Positions 10,500 to 20,297 of a stretch of 64,000 nt of DNA are shown here, in pieces. The translations under genes and the position numbers were made by a program. Within the stretch, counting starts at the first letter, position 1; each line of letters opens with the position of its first letter. The stretch comes from Drosophila miranda (Eukaryota; Arthropoda; Insecta; Diptera; Drosophilidae), in the NCBI RefSeq assembly GCF_003369915.1, contig NC_046676.1:5022001-5086000 (forward strand), given 5' to 3'. The notes under the pieces were generated by a model. It was not told the origin of the DNA, ran no database searches, and worked only from the letters and a program-made list of their open reading frames with translations.

Positions 10500-10635
10500 A
10501 TATACCGTCACACTTATTATCATCGGGACACCAGTCTGTTGTGACTATTTAAATGATTCACTGATATTTTGTTGTTCGATCTTATCAGGACAGAAACACT
10601 TATTTCTTTTAATGCAAAGATATTTGATAATCGGT

Positions 10636-10670
10636 TCAGTCGCTTGTAAGCTTTCTTCGAAATGGGTTGC
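10636..10670 (+). promoter_or_regulatory. Predicted core promoter (Inr + DPE) of the tetraspanin gene
   Basis: TTCAGTC at 10636-10642 matches the Drosophila initiator (TCAGTY) with A+1 at 10638. At +28 to +33 (10665-10670), GGTTGC matches the DPE consensus RGWYVT at five of six positions. The start codon at 10662 would follow a 24-nt leader. No TATA box is evident at the right spacing. Confidence 0.5.
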
Positions 10671-11579
10671 CCCGCAAATTTCCTGCTCCTCGTTCAGAAT
10701 TTACTGTTGATTGTAATACTTTTTGTTTGGTTATCTTTCATCATTAATCATAATACACTGCTGTCGCTTTTTTACCTTCTCCCTCAGCTGTTGGTCTTTA
10801 TTATTTTTGGGATCGGCATTCCCAGCTACGTCGAAGTGGGTGGATTATTTCGTATCATTTTCAATCTGCTGCTAGCCGTTCTCTTACTTTGTTCTGTACT
10901 AACAATATGGAGGCTGTTTTTTTTTGAATTGAATAATATTTATAAGCAATCCAAACAGGTGAGTGCCCACAGGAAAACTAATAGTATTTGTATTGGAACA
11001 TTTTTTTTAACAGGAAGCCCTGTGCCACCTCTTGCTGTTGGTTATCTTTGGAGTGACTTACTATTTCCTTTGGACGGGAATTCAGGACCACAAGTCCAAT
11101 TGGCAGAACCTGGCTCACGCGTGGACTGATCTAAAGTCTAACAACAACACGGCTGCAATGTTCCGTTGGCAGGAGAAGGTACGTTCCAGGCGCCACTTTT
11201 TAGCTCTGAAGGTCATTCAGGTTGGTTTATTACAGTTCAATTGCTGCGGCTTTATGGACCCCGAGTACTATATATACATGAATTTGGGAAAGCCAAAATA
11301 TTTGCCCGAAAGCTGCCTGCATGATGAGAGCAACGTGAAGGAATCATGCTTCAAGGTATTCAGAGATCAGGATTTCACCTATTACGCCATCGTTGTTGGG
11401 ATCTTGTGTGCTTATATAGTGAGTAGAGTTTTGATGAATCATCAAATGGAACTTCTTTCACCGAGCTATAAACTGTGATGTTTTAGGTTAGCAAATTTCT
11501 GCTTGACTATGTTAAATGCAGGATGAGTACGGATTTATCCGAGGGCCGGTTTCCACTTACCCAAGATAATACGAACTAA
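10662..11579 (+). CDS. Tetraspanin, three exons (264 aa)
   Basis: Predicted exons are 10662-10958, 11014-11418 and 11487-11579. The introns are 55 and 68 bp with GTGAGT donors and pyrimidine-AG acceptors, and both fall on codon boundaries. Tetraspanins are four-pass plasma membrane proteins that organise membrane microdomains. Visible here are an N-terminal MGC start, hydrophobic segments at about 7-29, 62-84, 101-121 and 220-240 (plus an unusually hydrophobic stretch at 34-56), and a large extracellular loop. The loop has the diagnostic CCG motif (near residue 172) and two further cysteines (PESC, KESC), giving the four-cysteine pattern. The C-terminal tail comes from exon 3; without splicing the frame ends early at 11478. 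The proximity of a Tctex1 gene suggests a Tsp42E-cluster member, but I cannot say which. Confidence 0.85.
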
Positions 11580-11950
11580 TTCAGGACTTATTTCAGATGA
11601 CTTCGCGTCATGGGATGTGGTGTCTAAACAATATTGTATTTACCAAATTCTATACTCTGTGCATTACTGTTAGGCTTATTTACACACGTCGGCATAAGTT
11701 TTTTTGACAAAAATTATGCACTGCATATTTGGTTGTAACTTTTGATTTTTTTTAAGTAGAAAGTATATTTATTTATCGTAGATAGGTATTATATTAAGCT
11801 TATAAAAATATGTATAAAGTATGATAAGTGCGTTTATTCTGAAATGAAAATAAATTATTCGTAAACAGACGGCGGCATAAGTATTTTGACATTTTATAAA
11901 ATGTGAAAAAAAACAAAAACGAATGGAACGAAGTAACTTTTTATAATGAA

Positions 11951-12239
11951 TCAGTAAAATATATATCCTCCCTTTGCCTCTATCACCTTTTGCAGACGTC
12001 TCGGAACTGATTCCACTAAGCTGTGGATATAAGACAATGGAATTTCTCTCCAGAGTGATTTCACCTCTGAGATTGTATCCTCACGGTTCCTTGTCAAATC
12101 TGGAGTCCGGTTCCTTTTTATGTACGACCAGAGATTCTCAATAACGTTTAAATCTGGGCTCTGCGGCGGCCAGTCCAAAGTATTAACCCCAATGTCCTTC
12201 AAGAATTGGGTAACGACTTTAGCTTTATGGCACGGGGCG
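11951..12239 (-). pseudogene. Tc1 transposase, C-terminal fragment
   Basis: This is the C-terminal part of the DD34E transposase. The 'PCHKAKVV' block is followed by 'DWPPQSPDLNVIENLW', which carries the third catalytic residue (Glu) of the Tc1 family. It ends with a stop next to 11951. At its N-terminal side it is interrupted at 12239 by the LTR-like insertion, and the preceding residues (FQQDNA) are found at about 13680-13695. Confidence 0.9.
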
Positions 12240-13675
12240 TGTGACGGCCCATATTTGGATGGACTTATTTGTGTGCACAGAGCTGTAGCTTATCTGCATG
12301 CAAGGGAATAAACGGGAATAAAGCGAAAGCTTTTGACGGGAGAGCGAGCTTTGGGTTATCTTGGTGGGTTATCTAGCCCTTGTGCTTAAGAATGGGATGA
12401 AGAAACAAAATCAAAGCTCAAGCGCTGGATCATTCGATCCATGGAACTAAATTGTGGAAGGTCAGTTTGGTGGTACGGCGAGATAAAAGAAAAGAAAAGA
12501 ATAAAAGGTTATACACGTGTCTGAAAAAAAAATAAAAATTGAAATCAATAAATCGTCGAAAGTAGGGTGCACATGCCAAGCTGCCCCAAAAATTAAGATC
12601 AGTGTGCCGAAAAGCCGAAAAATCAGTGATTCTCCAAAGATAAACCCGGCTTCAAGCCCCAAAAGGTAATTACATAACCCCCCCGCTTTGACATGTGGCT
12701 GATAAAATTTTTCTTCGCCAAAAGGGGTCTGAGCTTTGCCAGTCGATCTCGGTTTCTCCAGTGTAATTTAATATTGACGAAAGTTATCCAACGGAGGTCA
12801 AACTTCTGCCGCACAACGAAAATTTGCGAACAACCTTATTTTTGACCTTGGCAGAGGACATACAGTTGCCTCTGAAATTCTATGTCGTGGCCTGGATAGG
12901 CACAGACATATCCATATCGGATGTCTTCAAGGAAAATGATTGACACACACACACACACACACTGAATTCAACCGTAGCTACTATTGCTATTATTATTATT
13001 TTTTTTTGCATTTAAATTTTGTACATTATAATCTAATCTAGGACACATCAATGCATGCAGGCCTGTTGCAGCGATGGAAAACCAAACGTAAGCTACCACT
13101 AAAAGTAAGAAAAACACCGCTTTGCTTATAATTTGATTTGTTCTTCTAAACTTTTCTCCTCTTTATATATATATAAAAAAAAACCCCTAAAATTAAGTTG
13201 CTGTAACTGTAGATAAATAAGATGTTATGAAGATTTGAGGTGATGCTGAGGATGGTTGTTAGTTGGAGTGGAGTTAAAATATGAAAATACACTGAAGATT
13301 GATCAACATGAAATTGGAGTAGAATAACTATACAGGGGTATTGGGAAGGGGGAACATATAGAGGTTTAAGGGTTAACACAAGAAATAGGCGAGCAGAGTT
13401 AACATGGTAGGGTGGGTAAACGCGGAGATTACAAGACCTAACTCCGTGCGGCGATGCATATGGCACTATTGATTTGATTTGTATAACACCTAACGGCCAG
13501 GTTAGCACCAGAATCTCTTGTATGTGTTTAGCTGGAACAACTGAAAGATCCCCCCCATCCGACGAGCCCTAGCCGAAAGATCCCACACAGTGCTAACCAT
13601 AACATCTATGCAAGTTGTCTAGTTTGTGGAATGCGTCTCGAAAGCTACCACACCAGAACACCGGGACACATTACA
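12240..13675. mobile_element. LTR-like insertion in Tc1 (probable solo LTR, 1436 bp)
   Basis: The insert begins TGTGACGG and ends ACATTACA, so it has short TGT...ACA termini like an LTR. It is flanked by a 4-bp duplication GGCG (12236-12239 and 13676-13679). Its removal restores the Tc1 transposase codons for QQDNAPCHKA exactly. It has no convincing ORF. It includes an (AC)n tract at 12942-12963 and A/T runs. A 4-bp duplication and these ends suit a Ty3/Gypsy solo LTR. The family is not recognised, and the orientation is uncertain because TG..CA ends read the same on both strands. Confidence 0.65.
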
Positions 13676-13806
13676 GGCGTTGTCCTGTTGGAATGTAAAG
13701 GACTCCCCAATCAAATTATCTCCAGAGCGGAAAGCGTGATCGTTTAGCACTTCCAAATATTTCTCTTTATTCATGCTGCCATCTACAGGCACTAAATTTC
13801 CCAAGC
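13676..13806 (-). pseudogene. Tc1 transposase, middle fragment
   Basis: It encodes the 'GNLVPVDGSMN' to 'FTFQQDNA' part of the transposase, containing the second catalytic Asp (in QQDNA). It is bounded by the Transib target duplication at 13807-13811 and the GGCG duplication at 13676-13679. Confidence 0.9.
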
Positions 13807-14209
13807 CATTGCACTATGGTCCAGAAGTCGTTTTTTTTTGGTATAAAGTCTAGTTTTAAAGCTAGAGCCTTGAAACCTTGCACAATTATTTCGAGTATTT
13901 TTATAAAATTTCGGTTTTTTTTTGTTTTAGATTCGACCACGCCATCGACCCCCTTCCCCAGAGCACCTCAGATTTGTTTAACACAGAGCTCGAAATTAAA
14001 GCTAGAGCTTTTAAATTTTGTACATATACTTGTATACTTGTACTTGTTCTTGTTTTTTTTTTTGCATAAAGTCGGAAGTTTAAATTACATACTTCAAATT
14101 TATTACATTTTGTTGTTAAATCATTATATATAATATCTTATTTCAAATTATCTATATTTATATATAAACTATGGAAATTTATTACACACTAATTTTTTTC
14201 TTAAATGAC

Positions 14210-14640
14210 CTCATCTTCTTCTTCTAGTTCTATGTCGTATGTATTATAATCAAAATCAGAATCAGATTGCGAGTCATTTTCGTATTCACATGAATCTTTG
14301 CTTTCGGTAGACGGCAACTCCAGAAGGCTTAATACTTCTTTGGAAAGAGGCTTTTTCTTGTTTTTCCTTTCCCTCTCCTTTAAACAGACACTCGATAGTA
14401 ATGGATCCGAGGAATCTATCGCTCTATAAAAAATGTCAGTCATAGTATTTACCCGACTATTTTTTCTTGCATGTGATAATCTGTCTTTTTTGTACATTTT
14501 ATTCCGTGCCTCTGAAGCATTTTCTCCTAAACATCCAAGTGGAACCAACGTCGAATTGTTTATTTGAAAACCGTGGACTAATACTTTATGAATCGTAGGG
14601 GACATTGGGTACCACGGATATGTTTGCTCCAAGCTTTGGG
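14210..14640 (-). pseudogene. Transib/RAG1-like transposase, C-terminal segment
   Basis: The minus-strand frame carries 'YPWYPMSPTIHKVLVHG', then 'GENASEARNK' with the likely catalytic Glu, then 'SRVNTMTDIFYR', and a long acidic C-terminal tail ending at 14201. This order resembles the C-terminal half of Transib/RAG1-type transposases. It lies in a different frame from the upstream segment. The linking region of perhaps 150-250 residues normally found between the zinc-binding CxxC and this block is absent, so the copy has an internal deletion. Confidence 0.7.
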
Positions 14641-15722
14641 GTAAAGGTTTCTGAACTAAAATCTGTAATTTCCAATACTTTTGTCGGGGTGACCCCACAT
14701 ATTGGACAACATTGAGTAGATTTAGTTCCAGTTAATACGCTCAGCACTTTTCCATCTATAAGTGTCATATGCATTTCATAGGTAACTACTATGTCAACAT
14801 TCTCAACTAATTTATAAACAAAGGGTTTAAGAGTGTTAATTTGAAAATCTAAATCTTTTTTTTCTATAATTATGTGCGCAGTAGTTTCTTTTAATAGATC
14901 AATTTTTAGCGGTCTGCAAAATCTAATAGACTGCGGTGTTCTATTTGTCCAGATGTTCCGATGATAGGTGTCTGTAATTTGTATGGGTATAACAGAAGTT
15001 ACAAATAAAGAATGATCGGAAAGCTGACTGCCAGGTATTTCAGTTAAAAACTTCTGCTTGTATATACTATGACCCGTTGAGCCATCAAATCCGTAGCTGC
15101 AGATTAATTTGATTTCAGATGCATCCGGGAACTGCTTGAAAACATCGGACTGCAATTTAATTATTCGATGTGCTGTATGATCCAAAAGATTTTGTAATGG
15201 CACTCGAGCAGTAGTTTCCATTACTTCTATGCACTTTGGTCGGCACTGTAATTTAGCTTCCATTACTTTATTATAGCTAGGATAAATGTCGCAGTTATGC
15301 CTTTTATTTAAAAGCCTAGTGTTTGTATACTGCTGTTTGTTGAGTGAATTTTCCAGGAGGTAAGCTAAAGCTTCATCTGGTGAAAGTGGAATGGGCTTTT
15401 GCAATTGAAGATGCTTTTTCGATTCAGTCGGGTATTCAGGTGTTCTAATTGTTTTTGTTAGGACAAATGCCACGTCGGTCTTGCGTTCTTTCTTAGCAGA
15501 AACTGCCGCAGCATGCATAAGAAGATTCGTGTTATTATTATTATCAATTGCAAGATCAGACGCCAGTTTCCTTTTTAATCTTGTCCCTGCATTTGTATAA
15601 TGTAATGTTGGACGTCCCATTTTCTTTGGTGTCTTACAATTTTCATCAACAATAATTGTTATTTTAGAAGCCATCCATTTAGCATGGGTGGTCATAAACC
15701 GTTCCATCATTTTGTTGCACAA
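14620..15722 (-). pseudogene. Transib/RAG1-like transposase, N-terminal and catalytic segment
   Basis: This is an open minus-strand frame of about 350 residues before it leaves the correct frame. The 'CSYGFDGSTG' block contains the presumed first catalytic Asp. 'MTLIDGKVLSVLTGTKSTQ' contains the second, followed by the CPIC zinc-binding pair, in the order expected for RAG1 (D600, D708, C2). The Met at 15722 is probably not the original start, because Transib sequence continues upstream and is cut by the LINE. A Chapaev-type relative is the alternative reading, but the terminal sequence and 5-bp duplication favour Transib. Confidence 0.7.
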
Positions 15723-16307
15723 ATTCGCTTCTAGCTCTTGCTTAAGCCGGTTGTGTTTTTTTTTCTTGCTCCCGCTTTCTCCGCCCTTTGCCTAAATATC
15801 ATACAACATTGTTGTGTCTCTTTGTTTTGATTTATTATCGCATCTCTTTAATTTGATTCTACTTTGTGTTAACCACCAGTGTTTTGTTTGTAAACAAGTG
15901 TTTAATATAAATTCAATATTGCAACGTAACACATCGGACTCGTGCAGGCAATTTGTTATTGTTTTTTGCCCAGTCTGCTTTTCGTTATCGCTTCTTCGGT
16001 GTGCACTGTTCTCGCGCATCAGCGTTTGCATCGCCCACACTCTCTCGTGAGCATACGCGGGCTTCTCGCATTGTTGCTCTCACTCTCTCTGGATTGCCTA
16101 TACTCTCCCTCTCTGTGGACTTTTCTTTTGTGTCTCTGCTTTGGTGAGTTTACTGCTCGTTTTCTGCACTTCGTTGGATCATCTGCTTTGAATTATTGCC
16201 GCTGCAGCTGATTGTCTGGCTCGCTCTGCTGTCTGCTCTCCTACTTTACCTGCGATCTCACTCCGTTCTCTTATTATTCGTGCACAGTGATTCTACTGCT
16301 GTCAATA

Positions 16308-17372
16308 ATGGCAATCGTTTGTAGTGCAAAGAAATGTGAATTCGGTGGTGTTATCATTGGTGATTCATTTCTTAGCTGCTGGCTGTGCGACAATTTTGCC
16401 CACATAAAATGTGCTGGTGGTGGAAATTTTGGCCGGCTGAATGATCTGATCTCGAAACGCATGGGCCTGTCTTGGTCATGTCTGGCTTGTCGGGAGATTG
16501 AGGCCGAAATGCGCACATTTATGAGACAGACTCGAACTGGGTTTCTGGATGTCCGGAAACAATTTGTGGCTCTCAACGAGAAATTTCTTGCCCTTGAATC
16601 ACAGTTTCTTGGGCTCAAACTCTTGAGCGAATCGCCTAGACGGAAAATTCCGCATAATGATACCAATCTCTTGCAACCTAATCCGATTGGTACGCCTGCC
16701 TCCCACCTTCATCCATCGGAAGCATTTCCGTGTAGGCATGCCACGCCGTTGTCTGTAAATCCGCCAACGGTGGCTCCGGAGTTCTTTACACCGAGCAATG
16801 TGCTTCCTTCGAGCACCCAACTCCCCAACAGCATCAATCCCATCCCTGCAGTTTCTGTGGCCGTCACTTCTGACGCGGTGAGTGCTCCTAGTGCGGGTGT
16901 GCTGGTTGCTGACGACGTCTTGCCAATTCCTGCTCCAATTCCTGATCCAATTCCTGCTGCAATTCCTACTCCAATTCCTGCTACAGCCATTGCTGCCAAT
17001 TCCTCTGCCCTTGTACCGAGATCTCTTTTAGGAGTGGCTCCACCATCTCGATCTCGCTCGGGACTTCAACTTAAAGCAGTGGTCCCTCGGAAAGCAATAT
17101 TTGTTTCTCGTCTTATTCCTGAGGCTACAACGGAGGATGTTAAACAACATCTTGCCGCTAAACTTAACACTTCGCCTGTTGATATAGTTGTGACTAATTT
17201 TACATTTAAACATAAGCGCAACATATCATCCTTTAAAATTCTTCTCCCTGATTCTTTACTATCCTGTTCTCTAGAACCGTCAATATGGCCTGAGCATACA
17301 ATTGTGCATGAGTTCCTTCTCAAAGATTCGAACTCGAATCCAAGAATTACCGAACATGCTCCAAAAAACTGA
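16308..17372 (+). CDS. LINE ORF1 protein (354 aa) with N-terminal zinc finger
   Basis: I chose the ATG at 16308 (context AATAATGG) because the upstream in-frame sequence is hydrophobic and unrelated. The N-terminus holds a Cys/His-rich PHD-like finger (C-x4-C...C-x2-C...H-x2-C...C-x2-C within residues 5-65), as in ORF1 of CR1-clade LINEs. Next come a short heptad-rich stretch, a long Pro/Ala/Ile linker with repeated 'PIPA' units (about residues 200-245), and a C-terminal domain of about 90 residues resembling an RNA-binding fold. It would bind the element RNA to form the RNP. Its stop codon TGA shares its last base with the ORF2 ATG. Confidence 0.85.
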   Translation: MAIVCSAKKCEFGGVIIGDSFLSCWLCDNFAHIKCAGGGNFGRLNDLISKRMGLSWSCLACREIEAEMRTFMRQTRTGFLDVRKQFVALNEKFLALESQFLGLKLLSESPRRKIPHNDTNLLQPNPIGTPASHLHPSEAFPCRHATPLSVNPPTVAPEFFTPSNVLPSSTQLPNSINPIPAVSVAVTSDAVSAPSAGVLVADDVLPIPAPIPDPIPAAIPTPIPATAIAANSSALVPRSLLGVAPPSRSRSGLQLKAVVPRKAIFVSRLIPEATTEDVKQHLAAKLNTSPVDIVVTNFTFKHKRNISSFKILLPDSLLSCSLEPSIWPEHTIVHEFLLKDSNSNPRITEHAPKN

Positions 17373-20209
17373 TGTACTATTTTTCCATGCACTATCAGAA
17401 CGTTCGCAGATTGCTGGGAAAGTTGCGTCAAATTCATACTAATAGCGCGTCCTTTGATTTCGATGCCATCGCGTTTACCGAAACCTGGCTTAACTCCTCT
17501 GTCAATGATCACGAAATTTTCATTGATAGTTACACTATTTATAGAATGGACCGCCCATCTTTTGCAGGTGGGGTTCTGATTGCAGTTAAATCTGTTTTCT
17601 CATCTGAGTTATTCCCATTCAATAACATTCATGGAATTGAATTTGTTGCAGTCAAAGTTCGTGTTGGCTCCGCATTTTTCTATTTAACCTGCTCTTACAT
17701 TCCTCCCAGGTCTGATGCTGAGCTTTACTTACACCACCTTTCAGCAATTAATAATGTTGTTTCTACATTAGGGTGCAATGATCGAATTATTGTCATGGGG
17801 GACTTTAACCTCCCATTTCTTTCTTGGCTGCCTTGTAATGACGCTAACCTGTTGTTTCCCAATTGCCATAATGACTTTATCAATGGGCTATCGGATATTT
17901 CCCTTGTCCAAATTAATGCCGTTAAAAAAATTAGGGACAGACTTCTTGACCTCGTTTTTGTTAACGATGGTTCTCTTGCTACTGTATCTAGAGCAAGCCC
18001 AATATCTCTCCCTGAAGATCCTTACCATCCAACTTTGTTGATATCACTGGAGTGTACACAATCTGGAGGTGCTGACAGTTCCATGGCTCCTTGTCACATA
18101 AAGTGTTTTCGCAAAACAAACTTTATTGATTTAGATCTACATCTCTCGCGTATTGATTGGTCGTTTCTTTATTCATTACCGAACATAGATGCAACTGTTA
18201 ACTCGTTTTATAGTTCTATTTACTCCGCCCTTAATACGTTTGTTCCAGATATCACTGTACCTGTATCGTCCAAGCCTCCCTGGTTCTCCAAGTATTTGTC
18301 ATACTTAAAAAATAATAAATCCCGGCTCTATAAAAAGTACCAGAAGTCGGGCTCCACGTTGGCCTTAGCTCTATACTCCTCCGCTCGCTCTCTGTTCCTT
18401 GCCGTCAATAGTCAGTGTTATAATCATTACCTTTCACAATGTAGTAGTAACTTTCGTAGTGATCCTAATAAATTCTATTCGTTCGTTAATTCTAAGCGCA
18501 AGTCAAACGTTTTTCCTCCGTCCCTTCATTACCAGAACAAAACAGAAGCTTCTGCTGTTGGTATTGCAAATTTATTCGCTAACTTTTTCCAAACAACGTA
18601 CTCGTCTCATATTTACAACGCATCCACTCCGTATCCGTACCAGCTACCTCAAGCTAACAGCATTTTTCTGCCCTTTTTCGAGGAAAGCGTTGTTCTGGAA
18701 GGTTTGTCATCTATGGACATATCGTTTTCTGCTGGTCCAGATAAGGTACCAAGTTGCATCTTAAAACACTGTGCCCAGTCCCTTTGCAAACCCTTGACCT
18801 TTCTCTTCAACCTCTCCTTGGAACAGTCTTGTCTCCCAGTAATTTGGAATGAGTCCTACATCATTCCGCTTCACAAAAAAGATTCAAGATCAAACATTGA
18901 AAACTATCGTGGTATCGCAAAGCTTTCCGCCATCCCGAAGCTTCTTGAGTTCCTGGTCACCCGGCAACTGCAACATCTTTGTTGCAGCTTGATATCTCCG
19001 TCGCAACACGGTTTTTTCAGACATCGTTCAACATCGACTAACCTTCTTGAGTTTTCTAACCTAATCCACCGGGGTTTTCAAATTGGTTTGCAGACGGATG
19101 TAGTTTTTACGGACTTCAGCAAGGCATTCGATTCTGTGAACCATGCTCTGCTTATTCAAAAGCTCTCTTTATTAGGGTTCCAAACGAATCTTCTAGATTG
19201 GATTTTGTCCTATCTCTCTAACCGTACTCAACGTGTTTTGTTTTCTAACGTGTTGTCAAATACTGTTAATGTTACTTCAGGTGTGCCACAGGGAAGTGAT
19301 CTGGGCCCGCTTCTGTTTATTTTATTTGTGAACGACCTTCCTCAAGTTATAACATACTCTACTACACTAATGTATGCTGATGATGTCAAAATCTGTCTTT
19401 CTTACTCTGATTGGTATTTGCACACACGCCTTCAACTTGATCTAAGTGAACTACTATTGTGGTGTTCAACTAATCTTCTTTTTCTGAACCTTTCCAAATG
19501 CAAACTTATGACATTTTACCGTCGCGCTCCTCATTTTGTCTCATATGTTCTAGGAAATCATGTCCTTGAGCGAATTTCTAGTTCAAATGACCTCGGAGTC
19601 CTTTTTGATCATAAGATGTGTTTCAACACCCATATAGCTGCAACTGTAAATAAAGCTAAGGGTGTTTTAGCGTTCATCAAGCGTTGGTCCAAGGAGTTTG
19701 ACGACCCGTACGTTACGAAACAACTGTACATCTCGTTAGTACGTCCTATATTGGAGTATTGTTCTTGTGTGTGGAGCCCGCAGTATAAAGAGCAGCGGGC
19801 TGTTATTGAATCCGTGCAAAAGCAATTTTTAATTTTTGCCCTTCGGAACTTTAACTGGAACTCGGGTAGAATCTTGCCACCCTACCGGTCTAGGCTAAAT
19901 CTTATTGACCTGCCGTCGTTGCACCATCGCAGAATATGCAATGGCGTAATGTTCGTGCACAAGCTCCTTCTTGGGACTGTTGACTCCCAAACTCTCTTGG
20001 GTCAGATTGACTTGGCCGTTCCATCCAGACCTACCCGTACTTTTAGGCCTATCCGTCTACCCATATGTAGGTCTAATTATGCTGATCATGAACCTTTTAG
20101 GGTTTTATGCCATAATTATAACTCCCTCTGTCAAACCCTATCCCCTGAACTGTCTCTTAAACTAATTGCATGCAATATTTATAATCATTTAAATTTAGCT
20201 AACTTTTAA
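17372..20209 (+). CDS. LINE ORF2: endonuclease-reverse transcriptase (945 aa)
   Basis: The single uninterrupted frame starts at ATG 17372, overlapping the ORF1 stop. The N-terminal apurinic-type endonuclease (residues about 1-225) shows the 'YQNVR', 'AFTETWL' and 'MGDFNLP' motifs; the usual SDH motif is replaced by 'DPYHP'. Reverse transcriptase (about 480-760) has 'TDFSKAFDSVNH', 'GVPQGSDLGP' and the catalytic 'YADD' motif near residue 669. A C-terminal thumb-like region follows, and no RNase H is seen. The enzyme would nick the target and copy its own RNA. Motifs and ORF1 type place it in the CR1 clade; no stop or frameshift was seen. Confidence 0.92.
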   Translation: MYYFSMHYQNVRRLLGKLRQIHTNSASFDFDAIAFTETWLNSSVNDHEIFIDSYTIYRMDRPSFAGGVLIAVKSVFSSELFPFNNIHGIEFVAVKVRVGSAFFYLTCSYIPPRSDAELYLHHLSAINNVVSTLGCNDRIIVMGDFNLPFLSWLPCNDANLLFPNCHNDFINGLSDISLVQINAVKKIRDRLLDLVFVNDGSLATVSRASPISLPEDPYHPTLLISLECTQSGGADSSMAPCHIKCFRKTNFIDLDLHLSRIDWSFLYSLPNIDATVNSFYSSIYSALNTFVPDITVPVSSKPPWFSKYLSYLKNNKSRLYKKYQKSGSTLALALYSSARSLFLAVNSQCYNHYLSQCSSNFRSDPNKFYSFVNSKRKSNVFPPSLHYQNKTEASAVGIANLFANFFQTTYSSHIYNASTPYPYQLPQANSIFLPFFEESVVLEGLSSMDISFSAGPDKVPSCILKHCAQSLCKPLTFLFNLSLEQSCLPVIWNESYIIPLHKKDSRSNIENYRGIAKLSAIPKLLEFLVTRQLQHLCCSLISPSQHGFFRHRSTSTNLLEFSNLIHRGFQIGLQTDVVFTDFSKAFDSVNHALLIQKLSLLGFQTNLLDWILSYLSNRTQRVLFSNVLSNTVNVTSGVPQGSDLGPLLFILFVNDLPQVITYSTTLMYADDVKICLSYSDWYLHTRLQLDLSELLLWCSTNLLFLNLSKCKLMTFYRRAPHFVSYVLGNHVLERISSSNDLGVLFDHKMCFNTHIAATVNKAKGVLAFIKRWSKEFDDPYVTKQLYISLVRPILEYCSCVWSPQYKEQRAVIESVQKQFLIFALRNFNWNSGRILPPYRSRLNLIDLPSLHHRRICNGVMFVHKLLLGTVDSQTLLGQIDLAVPSRPTRTFRPIRLPICRSNYADHEPFRVLCHNYNSLCQTLSPELSLKLIACNIYNHLNLANF

Positions 20210-20297
20210 CTTATCTTTTTCCGCCTTTAGTAACTAAGTACCATTATTAACAGATAATTTGTTAATTTAATAAATAAATAAAAATAAAAAAAAAACC

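Larger units (their letters stand above)
15950..20297 (+). mobile_element. CR1-like LINE, family A, apparently full length with both ORFs intact
   Basis: This non-LTR retrotransposon lies within the Transib element, opposite to the transposase. ORF1 and ORF2 overlap in a TGATG junction (17370-17374), which suggests coupled termination-reinitiation. The 3' end is an A-rich (TAAA)n/A tail at about 20265-20297. The 5' boundary is uncertain (about 15.9-16.1 kb), and I found no clear target duplication. Intact frames and a position at the innermost level of the nest suggest a young insertion. Confidence 0.85.

Noticed and set aside
11165..11235. A possible 57-bp in-frame intron in tetraspanin exon 2 (GTACGT...TTACAG)
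   Set aside because: Removing it would delete the 'ALKVIQVGLLQ' stretch that tetraspanins carry immediately before CCG, so I keep it as coding.
13380..13420. 16-bp identity CATGGTAGGGTGGGTA with 33390-33410
   Set aside because: Flanking sequence does not align, and one 16-mer match is expected by chance at this scale.
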